A DNA stretch of 64,000 nt from Chalara sp. BL73 (Eukaryota > Ascomycota > Leotiomycetes > Helotiales): positions 1,924,501 through 1,988,500 of the forward strand of contig CAKJVC010000010.1 in NCBI GenBank assembly GCA_918026815.1, read 5' to 3'. A model generated the notes under the pieces. The model saw only the letters and a list, made by a program, of their open reading frames with translations. It made no database searches and was not told the origin of the DNA. Positions 46,211-58,065 of the stretch are shown in pieces (within the stretch, counting starts at the first letter, position 1; each line of letters begins with the position of its first letter). The position numbers and the translations under genes are program-made.

Positions 46211-47104
46211 GAATTCTCCGGAAAATTGTGGAACTATAATGTTGACGAGAGGTTCACCACCTTGCTGAAGTAGGGCACTCTGCACCATGCAATATTGGCG
46301 GATCGCCCTATTCAGTAAGAAAGTTGGTACTGGCGCAAGGGCTTGACGCCCAATATGGCACTGCTGACCATTGGAAGAGGCAAAGATCAAGCGACGAAGA
46401 TGTTCTAACAAGGAAGAAGCGCCAAACCTGATTACCAGTGGCTGAAGTGTCACTTTGCTATACACTCTATGCATCACTGATGCTTGCAGGCACTGTAGAC
46501 CAAGCAATTTTTAATTCCATATGTCTTCCTCTCGGCCAGGCATTGACTACAATAGAGCTCTCCTAGCGGTGTCTTCCCCAGTCGAACCTCACGCTTGACA
46601 TAGTCATTCTCTTTCCTTCTTTTCGCTTACTCTTCACCCGCCCGTTCCCTGCATTCCCCATTTAAATCGCCACCGCCTTTTCGCACGTCGAGTGTTGTAG
46701 AGGGTGGGCGTAGACTGGACCGAGGCTTGGTGAAGCCCAGCAAACATTTAGCAACAGTATGGCAACCCGACTTCCCATGTGAACATACTGGACATCTTGC
46801 ACAACAGGTGAGACGTAGTTGCTATCCACAGGATATTTACATGCGCCTTTAATAGCTCTCCAGATTCCGAAGTAAAGCAAAGAACAAAGTAGAATGCCGA
46901 GCCAGAACAGTACTGAGGCAAAGGTGTAGGCGACAGCGAAAGAAATAAGTGATAACAGTGGTGAGATTAAAGGTTTTATCAGCGTTAGGAAAGAAGTAAC
47001 TAATTAATCAATCAAATCTACGGCAAATGACTAGAATACCATCAATTTTTTGCCCAAAACCCCAAATTACCGCACTTTTATTTGGAATAGGACTCAAATA
47101 CCAC
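46211..47104. other. Gene-less stretch
   Basis: About 0.9 kb with no supported feature. Minus-strand frames at 46142-46507 and 46662-46880 have no domain. Confidence 0.45.
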
Positions 47105-47618
47105 TGTAACAGCCAGGATCAGTCAAGCTAGTTCAGGACCTCGGATATGGAAATTAAGCTTTTCAGCCACAGTACCTTCAGGACAGCAAACGGCAGTCAC
47201 AAGCTCGGTAGCCATAAAAGAAGAATACAACACGGTCGAGAGGCGAAGGACATAAAAGGAAGCCAGAACTCCTTGGAGGAGGGCAAGCTTGAGTCTCTGA
47301 TAGACCCGAAGTGTTGGAACGCATGTAACTAGTCACGTGAAGAGTTGTGGTCCCTTTCGGGACCTACAACCTCTTCGCGACACATAGCCTAGAAAACAAT
47401 CGACACACATCTTACACCTGACGCCAACGAGCATACTAAGTGAAATCACTAGTCTGCCCGGCGACCCGTGAGATGCGGTCGACCGACACGAAGACCTACA
47501 TTTCATATTAATACAATACTATTACTGTTACTGTTGCATTGCCAATCAGTTGTCCTTATATCATACATGTCTTTACCTGCTATATTACAACCCCTCCTAC
47601 TACCCTCTATTTGTTACA
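47105..47618 (+). mobile_element. LTR-E copy, interrupted by LTR-A
   Basis: The outer LTR runs TGTAACAGCCAGGATC to TATTTGTTACA and resembles copies at 33366 and 60748. It is split at 47311 by an LTR-A insertion and resumes at 47489. Confidence 0.75.
47312..47488 (+). mobile_element. Solo LTR, family A, nested in LTR-E
   Basis: A 177-bp unit from TGTTGGAACGCATG to GTCGACCGACA with exact CGAAG duplications (47307-47311 and 47489-47493). It is more diverged in its 3' half than other LTR-A copies. Confidence 0.82.
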
Positions 47619-48263
47619 AAAAGCGAAAAAGAACGTGGAACGAGAAGAAGAAAAAAGATGGAACTAGCAAGAAAATAACACTAAAAGTCAAGATGAACGC
47701 ACGCCGTGGCTCAAGCATTACGCCAAATGGCCAACGAAGTTAAAGACAGGCTGCTAAATATCCTCACTATTACTAAGAAGTCGCCTTTTCTTTTACTTAA
47801 AAGCCGGCGCGCCAGGCTGACCGCGGGAACACCCCACGGGGTCACGATAAGCTAGGATAGACGGTTCGAAGAGAGGTTTCATGCCATTATAGTAGCAATG
47901 CGGCAGATGCTCGAACGGTGGTTGTTTACTTTGGGTTGTGTGTTGGATCAACAGCACCGACGACGGCTGCTACGCCAACGCGTTGGAGCGATGTCAGCGG
48001 CGGAGTTCTCCGGGTAAGTACTTCCGTATCTCCTACCTCTTCGAGGTGCAAGAGCGAGCGGGTTGTTTAGGATAGGACGGCCAGCAAGCTCCATTTGATA
48101 TACTCCTACGCATTGAGGCATACCAGAGCATAGCAGAAATAAATCACTTCACAATTGCTGTCTCAGAGAAAAGCATTGGGAGCCTATAAAAGCCTTCAGG
48201 TTCATATGCATCATATATATCAAAGATGCACTCCAGCTCTTCATGCTTAGTAGATACCACTTG
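47619..48263. other. Gene-less stretch
   Basis: No supported gene. An A-rich section at 47625-47690 yields a lysine-rich frame that looks accidental. Confidence 0.45.
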
Positions 48264-48584
48264 CTAGAGACTAGCCCACCCACTTCGATTCTCTATACTT
48301 GTAGTTATGCTGCGCTCAAGTAACAACTTGACAACTGCTGGGAGCCTATTCTCAGCAACCCATGATAGCGGTGTTTCACCATCATTGTTTCCTAAGTAAA
48401 CTTCGGCTTTACCCGTATTGACCAACAACTTAATAACCGCAGCGTGTCCATTCTTAGCAACCCATAATAGCGGTGTACGGCCATTATTATCCTGTACCTC
48501 AATTTCAACTTTCTCTGTTTTAAGCAACAACCTAACAACCGTTATGCGCCTATTTTCAGCAGCCCATGACAGCGGTGGGCCCAA
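48264..48584 (-). pseudogene. Ankyrin-repeat fragment
   Basis: A minus-strand frame of 106 residues contains three ankyrin repeats, with PLSWAAENRRITVVRLLL, PLLWVAKNGHAAVIKLLV and PLSWVAENRLPAVVKLLL. The unit is 34 residues. No domain precedes or follows, so it is probably a leftover from a larger ankyrin protein of the NACHT/HET type. Confidence 0.65.
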
Positions 48585-49381
48585 GGCTTGGCTGGAACTT
48601 AGCTAGCTCCTTGGCGTTGGCCCGAAGTTTAGCCAAAGTAAGCTTGAATCGGCCATTTCAGTATTACCAAGGATCATACTCAGCCGACTAGATCGGCAGT
48701 TGCATTACCTGCTGTAAAAGGCCCTGTCTTGGGGACGCCGTGGGTCGAATGTAGCGGTTATCGCCAGCATCGGGTCAATAGACAACGAGCTCCAAAGGGA
48801 CTCGTTGTGACATATGCTTTGATATTACAAACCACGAAGTAGTTCCTCAGTATCTACTACCCACATACCTTTGTCCCAGATAAAGTATGAGATATCCCTG
48901 ATTCTACAACAGATGGGTACCAACCAGTTGATGGAGGCGAATTTACTACTATGGTGCGTTTTGAATGCGAACCCTGGTAAGGGGTTTCAATCATGCAACC
49001 AAGCTCATTTTGAGGCCCTATTGTAATATTCGGCGTTCCCAACGAGAAACAATAGAAACAGTGGCAATTAGAGGAACTAGAGAAAACAGAACACATGTTG
49101 AGGCGAATCGAGTTCTGCATTAATAGGGCCAAGACTGGCCCTGTCGATCACTGATGCATCTCTAATTACAACCGTTGCTCAGGCAGGGGGTTTCGCTATG
49201 GACGAGGAAGGAAATCGTTCGGCGATTAAACCTTTTTCTCTTGAAGTGGGGGCCGCTGTTAAGAAGACATAATGAGGAAGTTTGGACAGTAAGTCTAACG
49301 TGTCGACGAGTGGATAGTTAAATACGGCCGTGGTGCACACCTCGGAGGTGCCAGTACGGACGGTAACTGATCTTTCCTATC
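48585..49381. other. Upstream region of the solute-binding-like gene
   Basis: About 0.8 kb with no supported feature; the right end presumably holds the promoter. Confidence 0.4.
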
Positions 49382-50571
49382 ATGGCTCTTCTACAGCTTA
49401 TCCTCCTTCTCGCCGTTTCCACCTGTCTCGCTTCCGCCTATGATCCTCAATTGGGTTTCAATACTCCAGTTGAAGTTGAGACCCGGACCATTGATGAGAT
49501 TTACCAAGCAGCACTAAAGGAAGGCGGAACCGTCACGGTGTGGCATGGCGGCGATGAAAGGAACCAACAGGACTTCCTCAAGACAGCTTTCGAGGCTCGC
49601 TTCCCTGGCATGACGCTAAACATCACGGTAGATCTCAGCAAATATCACGATGTGAACCTCGACCATCAGTTGGCAACGAACAGCGTTCACGTCGATTCCA
49701 TCATTCTGCAAACCCTACATGATTTTCCAAGATGGAAGGATGAAGATGCATTACTGTTATACAAGCCGCTAGGGTACGAGAGTTAGTTATTCATCAGTCC
49801 TTGCCCAAGTTTGCGAATTCTGACGATCATAGGTATCTATAAAGAGTTTAAAGATACCGATGGCGCATATATAGGCTTGTTCATTATCGGATGGTCCCAA
49901 ACCTGGAACAGCAATTATGTCAACGATTCAAGTGCACCAAAAGAATATACTGATTTCCTGAATCCCCAGTTCAAGGATAAGTTAGTTCTGACTTACCCCA
50001 ATGACGACGATGCTGTTTTATACCAATTCGATCTTATGTACGTTCCCCTAAAACACTGAACACCACTGTTCTAAACTCAGCACACAGCTTAAGAAAGTAC
50101 GGTTATCCCTGGTTTGAGGATCTACTGGCTCAAAACCCACGCTGGGTCCGCGGCACAGCAACGCCAGCAAATCTCCTTCTCACATCAAACGGTACTTACA
50201 CGGCAACCTTCACCTCAGCAACCGGACTGCAGCCATCTTCGCCCTTGAAAAACTCCTTTCCTACCGCCAGCACTTTCGTCTCTTGGCCGCAAACTGGTGC
50301 CATCCTTAAAAATGCCCCACATCCGGAAAGCGCCAAGTTGCTTCATAACTGGATCTTGAGCTTAGAGTGGCAAAACGGTGGAGGATGGAGCACACGGAGG
50401 GACGCCCCTGCGCCGGCAGGATATCCTGGTATTATGGAAATGAATGGCACGGATCCAACGAAGTTCAGCAAGTGGATGATGGATCGGGCGGCGGTGGAAA
50501 GGCTGCGGTTTTTCTTTGAAGACAGGATTGGGAGTGCACAGGGGCTTTCTCCACTCATTGACGAGCTTTGA
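49382..50571 (+). CDS. Secreted periplasmic-binding-protein-like protein
   Basis: Three exons, 49382-49781, 49833-50037 and 50088-50571, give 362 residues; introns are GT-AG with phases 1 and 2. The signal peptide is MALLQLILLLAVSTCLASA. The fold resembles bacterial extracellular solute-binding proteins of the iron/polyamine type: GGTVTVWHGGDERNQQDF at the first strand, FEARFPGMTLNITVDLS, and in the C-terminal lobe KNAPHPESAKLLHNWILS. Fungal secreted proteins of this type are known, but their ligand and role are not settled. No membrane partner is encoded nearby, so an ABC importer is not implied. Both lobes are complete. Confidence 0.82.
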
Positions 50572-51288
50572 AAATGAGTTTCCAAATCCCGTTAATGAGT
50601 TTCTAGATGGAGCTTTAATTCTTACCGATAACAGTTCAACAAATGCGATGCGCAGTGTGCAAACGTATAGTATCTCTTACCGTACAGCTTAATTCAGACA
50701 TTCATTACGTCACAGCGCAACCCAATATCCAAGCCATCAAAACTTTGAAACATCGGTGATGCCTAAGTCGCGAAGCAGCAGAGGCGACTGCAGAAACAGC
50801 AATCACGAGGCTCAAACGCTGACAGCGTAGTACCAAAGACACTTCAATTCATTCGATGCTAGCCTCCGTCAACAAAGTCAAGTAGCGGTCGGTCTACTCC
50901 TAAATGAATGCCGAACGAGAACTGCATTCATGCATCAAAAGTTCTTCTACACTCTCCTTTCCTTCAGCAAAGAGCAATACAGGGCATCGCAGGTACTACC
51001 CTACATAGTAGCTCAGCCTCGAACTACTTGTAGTCTGTGATCATGACAGCCCATAGGTAAGAAGGATCTAACATGTATTCTCCCAGGAATAGTCGAGATT
51101 ACAGATCTAGAAGAGCTTCGCTAACTTATCAAGATTGATTGATTGATTATTTCCTTGTCCATTTACTCATAGAACCATCTCACCGACTGTAAAGGCCACT
51201 GATGCAGCATAGATGGTTCGTGCACTAATTTCACATGGCCTCAATAATCTACATATTAGCTCTTATAGCTCCAGAATCTTATCCTTTC
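50572..51288. other. Gene-less stretch
   Basis: About 0.7 kb, no supported feature. Confidence 0.45.
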
Positions 51289-51532
51289 TATTGAACAAGG
51301 TTAGGTCTAAGGATCATACCTAGCCTATTGCGGAAGATGGATACTTACTTTTTGCCTTCGATGACGAATCTACATACGGGTTACATGTGATAATACACAT
51401 GTGATACTCATGTGAGAGTATCACACCTCTATAAGTAGATAGATTCCTTTCCATAGATCTGTTCAACAACCTTCAGCAATTGACTTGTTTACCCTATACT
51501 CTCTGAAGGCTCCGTGACTTTCTATTTCAATA
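51289..51532 (+). mobile_element. Solo LTR, family D, with target duplication
   Basis: A 244-bp unit starting TATTGAACAAGG (TG decayed to TA) and ending TATTTCAATA, flanked by exact CTTTC duplications (51284-51288 and 51533-51537). It matches the copy in gag at 32909, but is longer in the middle. Confidence 0.82.
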
Positions 51533-51878
51533 CTTTCCACCCGCTTTACGTTTCTCATCCAATTCATAATTCCAAGTACTTCCAATAGCTCCGGGCACAT
51601 TGCTTGTAATCGCGCTGTCTTTTCAATTAACTTTAGATTGCTTAAAAAGCTTCGTGTTTCTTACAAATTTCACTGCTTTAAGTGTTATCGCTAGTTTTTT
51701 TCAATCCTTTTTTTTTTTTTTTCTCAATTTTCTGATTTCTTTTTAGTTTTTCATTTTATTACCTCGCTCGGCTAAAGTTAATTTGGAGAGGCTAAGAGAA
51801 AAAGAATAACATACTGTTTAAAGTCCTGTTCTGCCTTCGAATTTATTGGTTTTCACGTTAAAAATTTTCTGCACTGAA
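51533..51878. other. T-rich spacer between two solo LTRs
   Basis: A 346-bp stretch, rich in T runs (for example 51705-51722). No feature is supported. Confidence 0.45.
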
Positions 51879-52111
51879 TATCACGGCCCTACCTCGCTTA
51901 GAGCCCCTTGGGGCTCGGCCCCTGACACCACAGGGCCTCGCTTATACTGGCCCCCCCTGGCCAGTCTCCTGCATATAAAGCACTGCTTTCCTTCCCTTCT
52001 TCTGTCTGTAGCTTGTTCTTTTCGTTATAACAATTGATATTCGTTCACACTTTTGAGTCCTTCTTTCTGAGATCTACGAACCGAGATCCCTGTCCGCCTT
52101 GAGTTGTTACA
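51879..52111 (+). mobile_element. Solo LTR, family C, with target duplication
   Basis: A 233-bp unit starting TATCACGGCCC (TG changed to TA) and ending GAGTTGTTACA, flanked by exact CTGAA duplications (51874-51878 and 52112-52116). Confidence 0.87.
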
Positions 52112-52284
52112 CTGAAATGTATAAGTGAAAGGCTTCAGAAGCAGGTTCTAGGTATATTTCGTAGAGTTCCCTCTCTATTTCTCTCCTCAATTCTTCGGCC
52201 CACCTTTTGTGTATAAGAGTAATGCAGACTACTCATACTGCTGCGATTATCGAGTATACTAGTGTCTGATGCGCCGTTTGATGG

Positions 52285-52529
52285 TGTCACGGCCCTGGCC
52301 TTCTCTGGCTTGGAGCTTGGCGCCGGATGCCCCAGAGCTCAGCATCGGACACCGCAAAGCTTGCCTATCCTGGCCTCCGGCCAGTTCCTGTATATAGAGA
52401 ACTGCTTTCCTTCCCTTCTTTTGTCCGTAGCTTGTTCTCTTAGTTATGACAATTAATAGTTGTTCACACCTCTGAGTCTTTCCACCTGGATCTACGGATC
52501 GAGATCCCTGTTCAGCTTGAGTTGTCACA
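52285..52529 (+). mobile_element. Solo LTR, family C
   Basis: A 245-bp unit from TGTCACGGCCCTGG to GAGTTGTCACA, flanked by GATGG and GATAG, a duplication with one transition. Confidence 0.83.
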
Positions 52530-52535
52530 GATAGG

Positions 52536-52771
52536 TGTCTATCTGGCCTGTATTTCCATCGCCGCGATACCCCCACAGATCCTCTAATTGATTCCCTGCT
52601 TAATAGACCTATTTCTGACAGAGTTGTGGGTCCTTTCAGGACCCACAACCCCCCTGCGATAGACCGTAGCTTAGAACCTCTTATCATACAATCAAGGAAT
52701 ACCAGAATCATACCAGCAAGAACGTAGTCAATAGCAACTACGTCTTTTGCTACGTGATAGGTATTCCGACA
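52536..52771 (+). mobile_element. LTR-G-like unit joined to an LTR-A 3' part
   Basis: 52536-52619 begins TGTCTATCTGG and ends TTTCTGACA, like an LTR-G remnant. Directly after it, 52620-52771 follows the 3' part of LTR-A (GAGTTGTGGGTCC, CCGTAGCTTAGAAC and ATTCCGACA at the end). The 5' part of LTR-A is missing, so this is a mosaic of nested insertions with deletion. Confidence 0.5.
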
Positions 52772-53016
52772 GCAACGTTGGGTCTTTAATGCGATGTGTA
52801 GATACTAAAGGATAAATAAATAAGTCTCCATACTATTATATGTGCTTAACAAAATGGTCCTCATAGCAACTTCAACTATAATATCAATATTGCTCAAATT
52901 TAAGCAGTCAACGAGCGGCTGAAAGAAATACTATATACATTCACAAGCACCACTACAATATCTCTTTTGACAACCTAAAATACTATACCCTTTGCCTCTC
53001 CAGTAATAACTTTCGA

Positions 53017-53892
53017 TTAAGAGAATTGCAAAAAGAAGTCCCAATTATTCCCAGGAGTAAAGGAAACGGGAGCACCAGCGTCCTTCGGCGCCAGAACGTG
53101 TCCCCCATCATAGGGGACCCAAGTGAGGGGGTATTTAGCCTTGCAACCTTGGTACACTATGTTCGAGTGACCGCCTTTTGGAGGCTGGGGTTCGGTGGGC
53201 AAAGGAGTGCAGCCGTTGTTCTTCACGAACTGATCTCGAATTGCTCTTCCTGCTGAGATGGGCAAAGTTGTGTCTCCCAAGCCATGTTGTATATACATAG
53301 CAACCGGCGACGTCCCACTCGAGCACCCGCTGATTAAGGCGCCGGAATTAATTGCCACGGCGCGGAAGACATTGGGACGTGCACAAGCGAGCGCATACGA
53401 CATGCCGGCGCCATAGCTGTGGCCCATGGAGAAGACCAGGTTCTGGTCGACGCAGAGCCCGTTTTGGACAGTGGTGAGCATAGCATCGGTAAAGTCTACA
53501 TCCTGGCCGTTTTCATTCGCCCAGCCCTGATAGCCGCCCTCGTCAAGACCTTCAGGAACGATGTAGATAACGCTGTTGTTCTTGTCGAGTGGAGGAAGTC
53601 CGTAATACGATGGCGCATAGCCTCCGTTGACGATCTGACCAGCGCTGCCGTGGGCCCAGTGGAACTCAAAAATGAGGCGGTATTGCTTGTCAATATTATA
53701 GTTCTGCGGCAATCGGAGAACGAATGACCGCGGCTTGCCATTGACGGTTAGCGTGTGGTTGCCGCTGCCCAAAGTGGATTGCTTGCCGCATCCTGGGGAT
53801 GCCAAAGCCAGGACACAGTTTACTACAAACAACAAGAGGACCGCCACGGCAGCAAGAAAGTCCATCCTCGTTTGCACTGTTGCTTTAAACAT
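53017..53892 (-). CDS. Feruloyl esterase (FaeC-like, CE1 / PHB-esterase fold)
   Basis: Secreted esterase predicted to free ferulic acid from plant cell-wall arabinoxylan or pectin. A single 291-residue frame; a hydrophobic leader follows an N-terminal stretch, and translation may start instead at the internal methionine at 53865 (MDFLAAVAVLLLFVVNC). The mature part begins SPGCGKQS, as in FaeC-type enzymes. The nucleophile is the serine of GHSYGAG, the acid the aspartate of GLGDTTLP and the base the histidine of DGGHVLAP. The early motif FEFHWAHG sits at the oxyanion region. Length is normal for a protein without a cellulose-binding module. It belongs with the pectin lyase and fucosidase in plant polymer attack. 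Confidence 0.9.
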   Translation of the reverse strand: MFKATVQTRMDFLAAVAVLLLFVVNCVLALASPGCGKQSTLGSGNHTLTVNGKPRSFVLRLPQNYNIDKQYRLIFEFHWAHGSAGQIVNGGYAPSYYGLPPLDKNNSVIYIVPEGLDEGGYQGWANENGQDVDFTDAMLTTVQNGLCVDQNLVFSMGHSYGAGMSYALACARPNVFRAVAINSGALISGCSSGTSPVAMYIQHGLGDTTLPISAGRAIRDQFVKNNGCTPLPTEPQPPKGGHSNIVYQGCKAKYPLTWVPYDGGHVLAPKDAGAPVSFTPGNNWDFFLQFS

Positions 53893-54235
53893 GTGTGAGC
53901 GAAAATGAGCCTCGGAAGTTCAATAGTAATAACGTCCTGATCGCAGCGAGTCGATCTTAATATGCTTGGCTGATAGCTAGGCTACGAGAAACAATCCTTT
54001 CATATATTTATATACTCTATTTCCCCGAGGCATGATCCAGGGCTAGCGTCGCCAGTGCCGGCATAAAAGGCGCCGACATAAAATGCGCCGAATGGTGCCG
54101 CCGTTGAATTATTTCGCCACCCCTTCTAGGTGTAAAGATAAATCAGCCGCATATTAATTGATTCCTACCCTAAAATTTGATGTAAGTAACAAAAAGGATT
54201 TGCTAAACAAGTCTTAATACCGAAAGGAAAGCAGG

Positions 54236-54540
54236 TGTTGGTGCACATGTAAATAAGGTCACGTGAACTATCGGTCGCTTGAGGACTGTCAGAAATATAA
54301 GATTGAGAGAGGTATCATGTCGATAGAATACGGGTTGTAGTTGCTTGTATTTATGATGTGTATCTACGTTGTAGACCTGTAAAAGGCTTTCTAGTTCCTT
54401 GGCCTATTACGTCAGCCAATTCCTGACAAGGACCTACAACCACTTCGCGATGGACCGTAGCTTAGAACCCAACCTCAGGGAGGAAAATACCTGAGGTAAA
54501 ACAAAGTCACCAGATGGAGCTGATTAGGTCGCTGTCGATA
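54236..54540 (+). mobile_element. LTR-A copy split by a nested LTR-G
   Basis: The outer unit starts TGTTGGTGCACATG and reaches CGGTCGCTTGAGGAC at 54286. It resumes with CTACAACCACTTCGCGATGG and CCGTAGCTTAGAAC, as in LTR-A at 47312. The 3' end near 54540 is decayed and the boundary approximate. Confidence 0.6.
54287..54428 (+). mobile_element. Solo LTR, family G, nested in LTR-A
   Basis: A 142-bp unit from TGTCAGAAATATAAG to CAATTCCTGACA with exact AGGAC duplications (54282-54286 and 54429-54433). Its 3' part matches the copy at 29405. Confidence 0.85.
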
Positions 54541-54811
54541 CTTCCTCGTTGTCGTCGAAGGCGTCGCGAGGGATGTGATGATCAGAGCAGGGGACGGACC
54601 AGCTCAGTACGCTACTGTAGCCTGCTTACGCGCTAATGCAAGATTCTCGCTGGTGTATCGCTTGGCGTCTAACTGCATGTAAAAGGTAAAAAGGTGCACG
54701 AGCGTTGCAAAGACTAGTAGCGATAGGGACGTCCCCTTTTCCTGAGTATGTCAAAGTGTCTCCACATCCACGGTCAAATTTAGATGAGACGACGAATTCG
54801 AAACTAGTACC

Positions 54812-55510
54812 ATGACCTTTCACGCATTCTTTCTAGCAGCCTTGGCCCTCCGGTCTCCTGCTAAATGTACCACGGCATCGTCGATTCTTTTTCGAGGTGG
54901 AGCAGTTATAGGATGGGACGAAGCGAATCAGTCTCTCCAAGTCACTCGCAACGGCTCTCTTCTTGTCACAGACGAGCGGATCACTGCAATCTATGCGCAG
55001 GATGCAGAGCCGGCCCAGTTCGTAAGCACCGGAAACACAGAAATTGTCGACTCCACGGACAAAATCGTCACCCCGGGCTTCAATGGCACCCATCGACACG
55101 GTTAGAATACGGCTTGGCGAGCGCTGGTCTTGAATAATACGATGCGGGGTTACTTTAACCATAAATTTCCAGCTCACGTCGCTGGTTCCTCCGAGCCTGA
55201 AGAGATATACATCAGGCAGCTTACCGGAAATTACGAAGCACTGAACGCAGGGGTCATATCGATGCTCGATTATGCACACCGCACATGGACTAAGGCCTCG
55301 GCAGAGGCAGGGCATGGGGCATCCATCGACAGTGGTACCAGAATCTTCCTCTGCGTATTCCATAGGCGTCTTTGAGTACAAAATCACGCTGAAGCAACAA
55401 GCAGCTGATTTCAGGGAGATTTCCCGCACATTTGACTTGAAGAAGACTTTGACGAACCCCGGGATTGCGAGTGATATTTGGTTCAGGGAACGTCGACCCA
55501 ATTCTTGAGC
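54812..55510 (+). pseudogene. Truncated amidohydrolase pseudogene
   Basis: The frame starts MTFHAFFLAALAL at 54812 and shows amidohydrolase features: ILFRGGAVIGW, SLLVTDERITAIY and TPGFNGTHRHG, where HRH are metal-ligand positions. A TAG follows at 55102-55104 where related proteins usually have a tryptophan (TGG). The same frame continues with NTAWRALVLNNTM and MLDYAHRTW. After IDSGTRI at about 55343 a frame shift leads to YSIGVFEYKITLKQQAADF, ending at 55508. The C-terminal half, with the remaining metal ligands, is missing or too decayed beyond 55510. Confidence 0.75.
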
Positions 55511-56870
55511 TGATACGACAAGAGGAAACCTGAGACAAGCATAAATAGTAGTTAGCTGCTTCGGTTACTTAACGCTTTTCGATTTAGCAAAAAACTACGC
55601 GTTCTTTTAGCTTTGAACTCCTTGACCCTCTTCAATGATCGAGAGATGGCGATATCATTGACAAAGCCTGCCTACCCAGTCTAGCTGAGATCGTGGCCGA
55701 GAAGGCAACTCTAGCTGACGCGTCCATCCGTCATTAGTGCTCGAAATGAAGAAAGTGGTGAGAAAGTCTTGAAGCCGACGTGGCACATGCCGCCAGGCCA
55801 GCCAAAAGAACCAGGGCGTCCGTGCAGCTCTCAGATATCGAAACCCCGCCTCTGCAAGATGCAATTGCAATGGAAAGAGTGCCCTCCGAGCGTCGCAGTG
55901 ATCTGCCTGCGGTGGGTATGACTCCTTCCTAATTCTCGCCAGGTTTCTCACCGGCAGGATGTCCAACTGAGGCTTTGCTGAACCAAAAGCTGTGACGAAG
56001 CAAGCTGTCATGCAAATGATGATCTGCAACAACCATGCAGGTAGGATTCAGTCCTCTCTCATCACATACCAGCACAGATCAAGGCATATGGCGCATACCA
56101 GCACCTCTGCCGCACCATACCTTGTGTGAGGGTGTCGACCCGGATCTCCTCACGGATACATATTTCTGCAGATACCGGCTAGGCAGCTGTCCGGCCCGTC
56201 CTCGGTTAGACACGTCATCTCGCACAACCAGCTATACCAAAGCAAAAGCCTCTGCTGGCGCAACCACCAAAGGCAAAGGGTGGTGAGGGTTCAGCGGGTT
56301 GAGCTGCGGCAGTTGAACCGTTGAGCTCATCCTCGTATCCTCTGCCAGTGCAGCACGATGCAGAAAATTCGTCACCAACATGGCGACCACGGAGATCGAA
56401 GCTTACAAGCAAGGTCCAGGCCAGGGGGTCCCGTGGGTAGGGGCGATGAGCAGGCAGGAGCCGGGGAAGAAGAGGGGGATGAGGATGGGAAGAGAAAGCT
56501 GAGGATGGCCGCGGGGCCAGTTGAGGCAATGATAAGAAGTCGCCATATCACTGCAGCAATCACGAGGCTACGTGAATTTAGCCAGATTCGAAAGGGTAAA
56601 CGGACGTAAGTCCCATAATATCAATTGATGATATCAGGCCCAACAAAAAGAATATATGTGGTTAATATCTTTTTTCAGGATATGGAGCTCAATTGCCGTA
56701 TCAGCAATGAATGCGGGTATAAAGATCTGTGGGGAAGTTCAGGGGGGCTGGTATCGCCATGTCCTTGGCTGGGGAGACACGCAATATCTTTGACCGTGCC
56801 CTATAAAGAGAGCAGAGGCAGTACATAATTCCTTGAAAGCGATTCAAAACCTTTGTAGAGTCAGAACAAT
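55511..56870. other. Decayed or gene-less stretch
   Basis: About 1.4 kb. Part may be decayed continuation of the amidohydrolase (for example a faint GVD-x-x-x-T pattern around 56110-56150), but no frame holds. A short GC-rich frame near 56215-56530 is unconvincing. The right end contains the next promoter. Confidence 0.4.
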
Positions 56871-58065
56871 ATGGCAATCTCAACCCAAGTCCAAGAGACC
56901 GTCCAATGGAACGGCAAAACCGTTCCTGTTTATTCCATGGAAACGATCAGCTTTGAGAAGCTGCTTTCCAATGAGCCGGCCGAGCTCGAGAAAGTGCTTC
57001 AGTGCTGCGAGACCGAGGGCTTCTTTTATCTTGACCTCCAATCCATTGATGGACGCAGATTTTTGGAGGACCAACAGAAGACTCTCGACCTCATGAATCG
57101 TTTCTTTTCGGCGCCGCTTGAAGAAAAGAACCAATATGGCCTCGTTGCCCCTCATCTTGGGTAATTTACGAAGGCCGTTAACTTGCTAGTGATTAAATGC
57201 TAACCAATGCTTAAAAGATATGAGCCTGTTGGCTCCCGCACGGGAGTTTTCGAGAACACCAAAGATGGGTATGAAATGGTTAAGGTGAGATTCTTGCGAC
57301 GCTTTCGAAGGGAACTTCGCAATGAAAATTATGTGTGCTAATGTATGCCAAAAGGTATCTCGCGATGAAGTTCAGAAGTCTAGCCCACACATTCCCAATG
57401 TCATCAAGAACAGCGGGGATATTGAAATCCTAGAAAACGCTATTGCAGGCTGCAATATTGCTACTAAGACTATTTTGTCAGCACTATCCACTGCATCGGG
57501 GCTTACAGGTACCGCACGTTACGAGAACCTGCACCGCAACGACCGTCCCTCGAGCACAACTCTAGCAATGATGCACTACGTTCCATCTGATCCTAATATG
57601 GCTAAGCAGATTGGCCACCAGAAGCACACTGACATCAGCTCCTTAACCTTGCTCTTCAGCGAGCAATGGGGACTCCAAATTCGGCCACCAAAGACACGCG
57701 AGTTCGGATTTGTGAAGCCAAAAGCTGGATGCGCAATCGTGAATGTTGGAGACTCGTTACGTTTCGCAAGCGGACACAAGATGCAATCGTGCATTCACCG
57801 AGTCGTGCCGTTTGACCCTACCGAGCACCGCTACTCGATTGCTTATTTCCTCAGGGCTGAAAATGAAACTAAGTTTACAGACAGCGAAGGCAGGTATATC
57901 ACTGCTGGACAATGGCATGATGAGAAATTCTTTGCTTTCACGGATATCCCTGAGATGCAGGCCAAGGCTCCGCCAACGATGTTATTGGGCGGTATGGTAG
58001 AGGAGGATGAGGAGCCTGTTACTCGGGCACCAGAAGTCTCCAAGGGAATCGCTATTGAGGCATAG
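56871..58065 (+). CDS. 2-oxoglutarate/Fe(II)-dependent oxygenase
   Basis: Soluble non-haem iron oxygenase of 355 residues from exons 56871-57160, 57218-57284 and 57355-58065, with GT-AG introns of 57 and 70 bp. The N-terminal DIOX_N part includes EGFFYLDL. The catalytic core has GHQKHTDISSLTLLF (H and D ligands), SCIHRVVPF (second H) and RYSIAYFLR (R-x-S for 2-oxoglutarate), with NVGDSLRFASGH between. All key residues are present. The family covers many fungal biosynthetic and catabolic oxygenases; the substrate is unknown. It converges with the NmrA-like gene downstream, 384 bp apart. Confidence 0.9.

Noticed and set aside
46142..46507. 121-residue minus-strand frame
   Set aside because: No family match or codon signal; it overlaps a weak plus-strand fragment.
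47625..47743. Lysine-rich small protein
   Set aside because: A simple A-rich tract; no start context or homology.
56215..56609. GC-rich frames on both strands near 56.4 kb
   Set aside because: Compositional artefact with repeated proline, serine or glycine; no domain on either strand.
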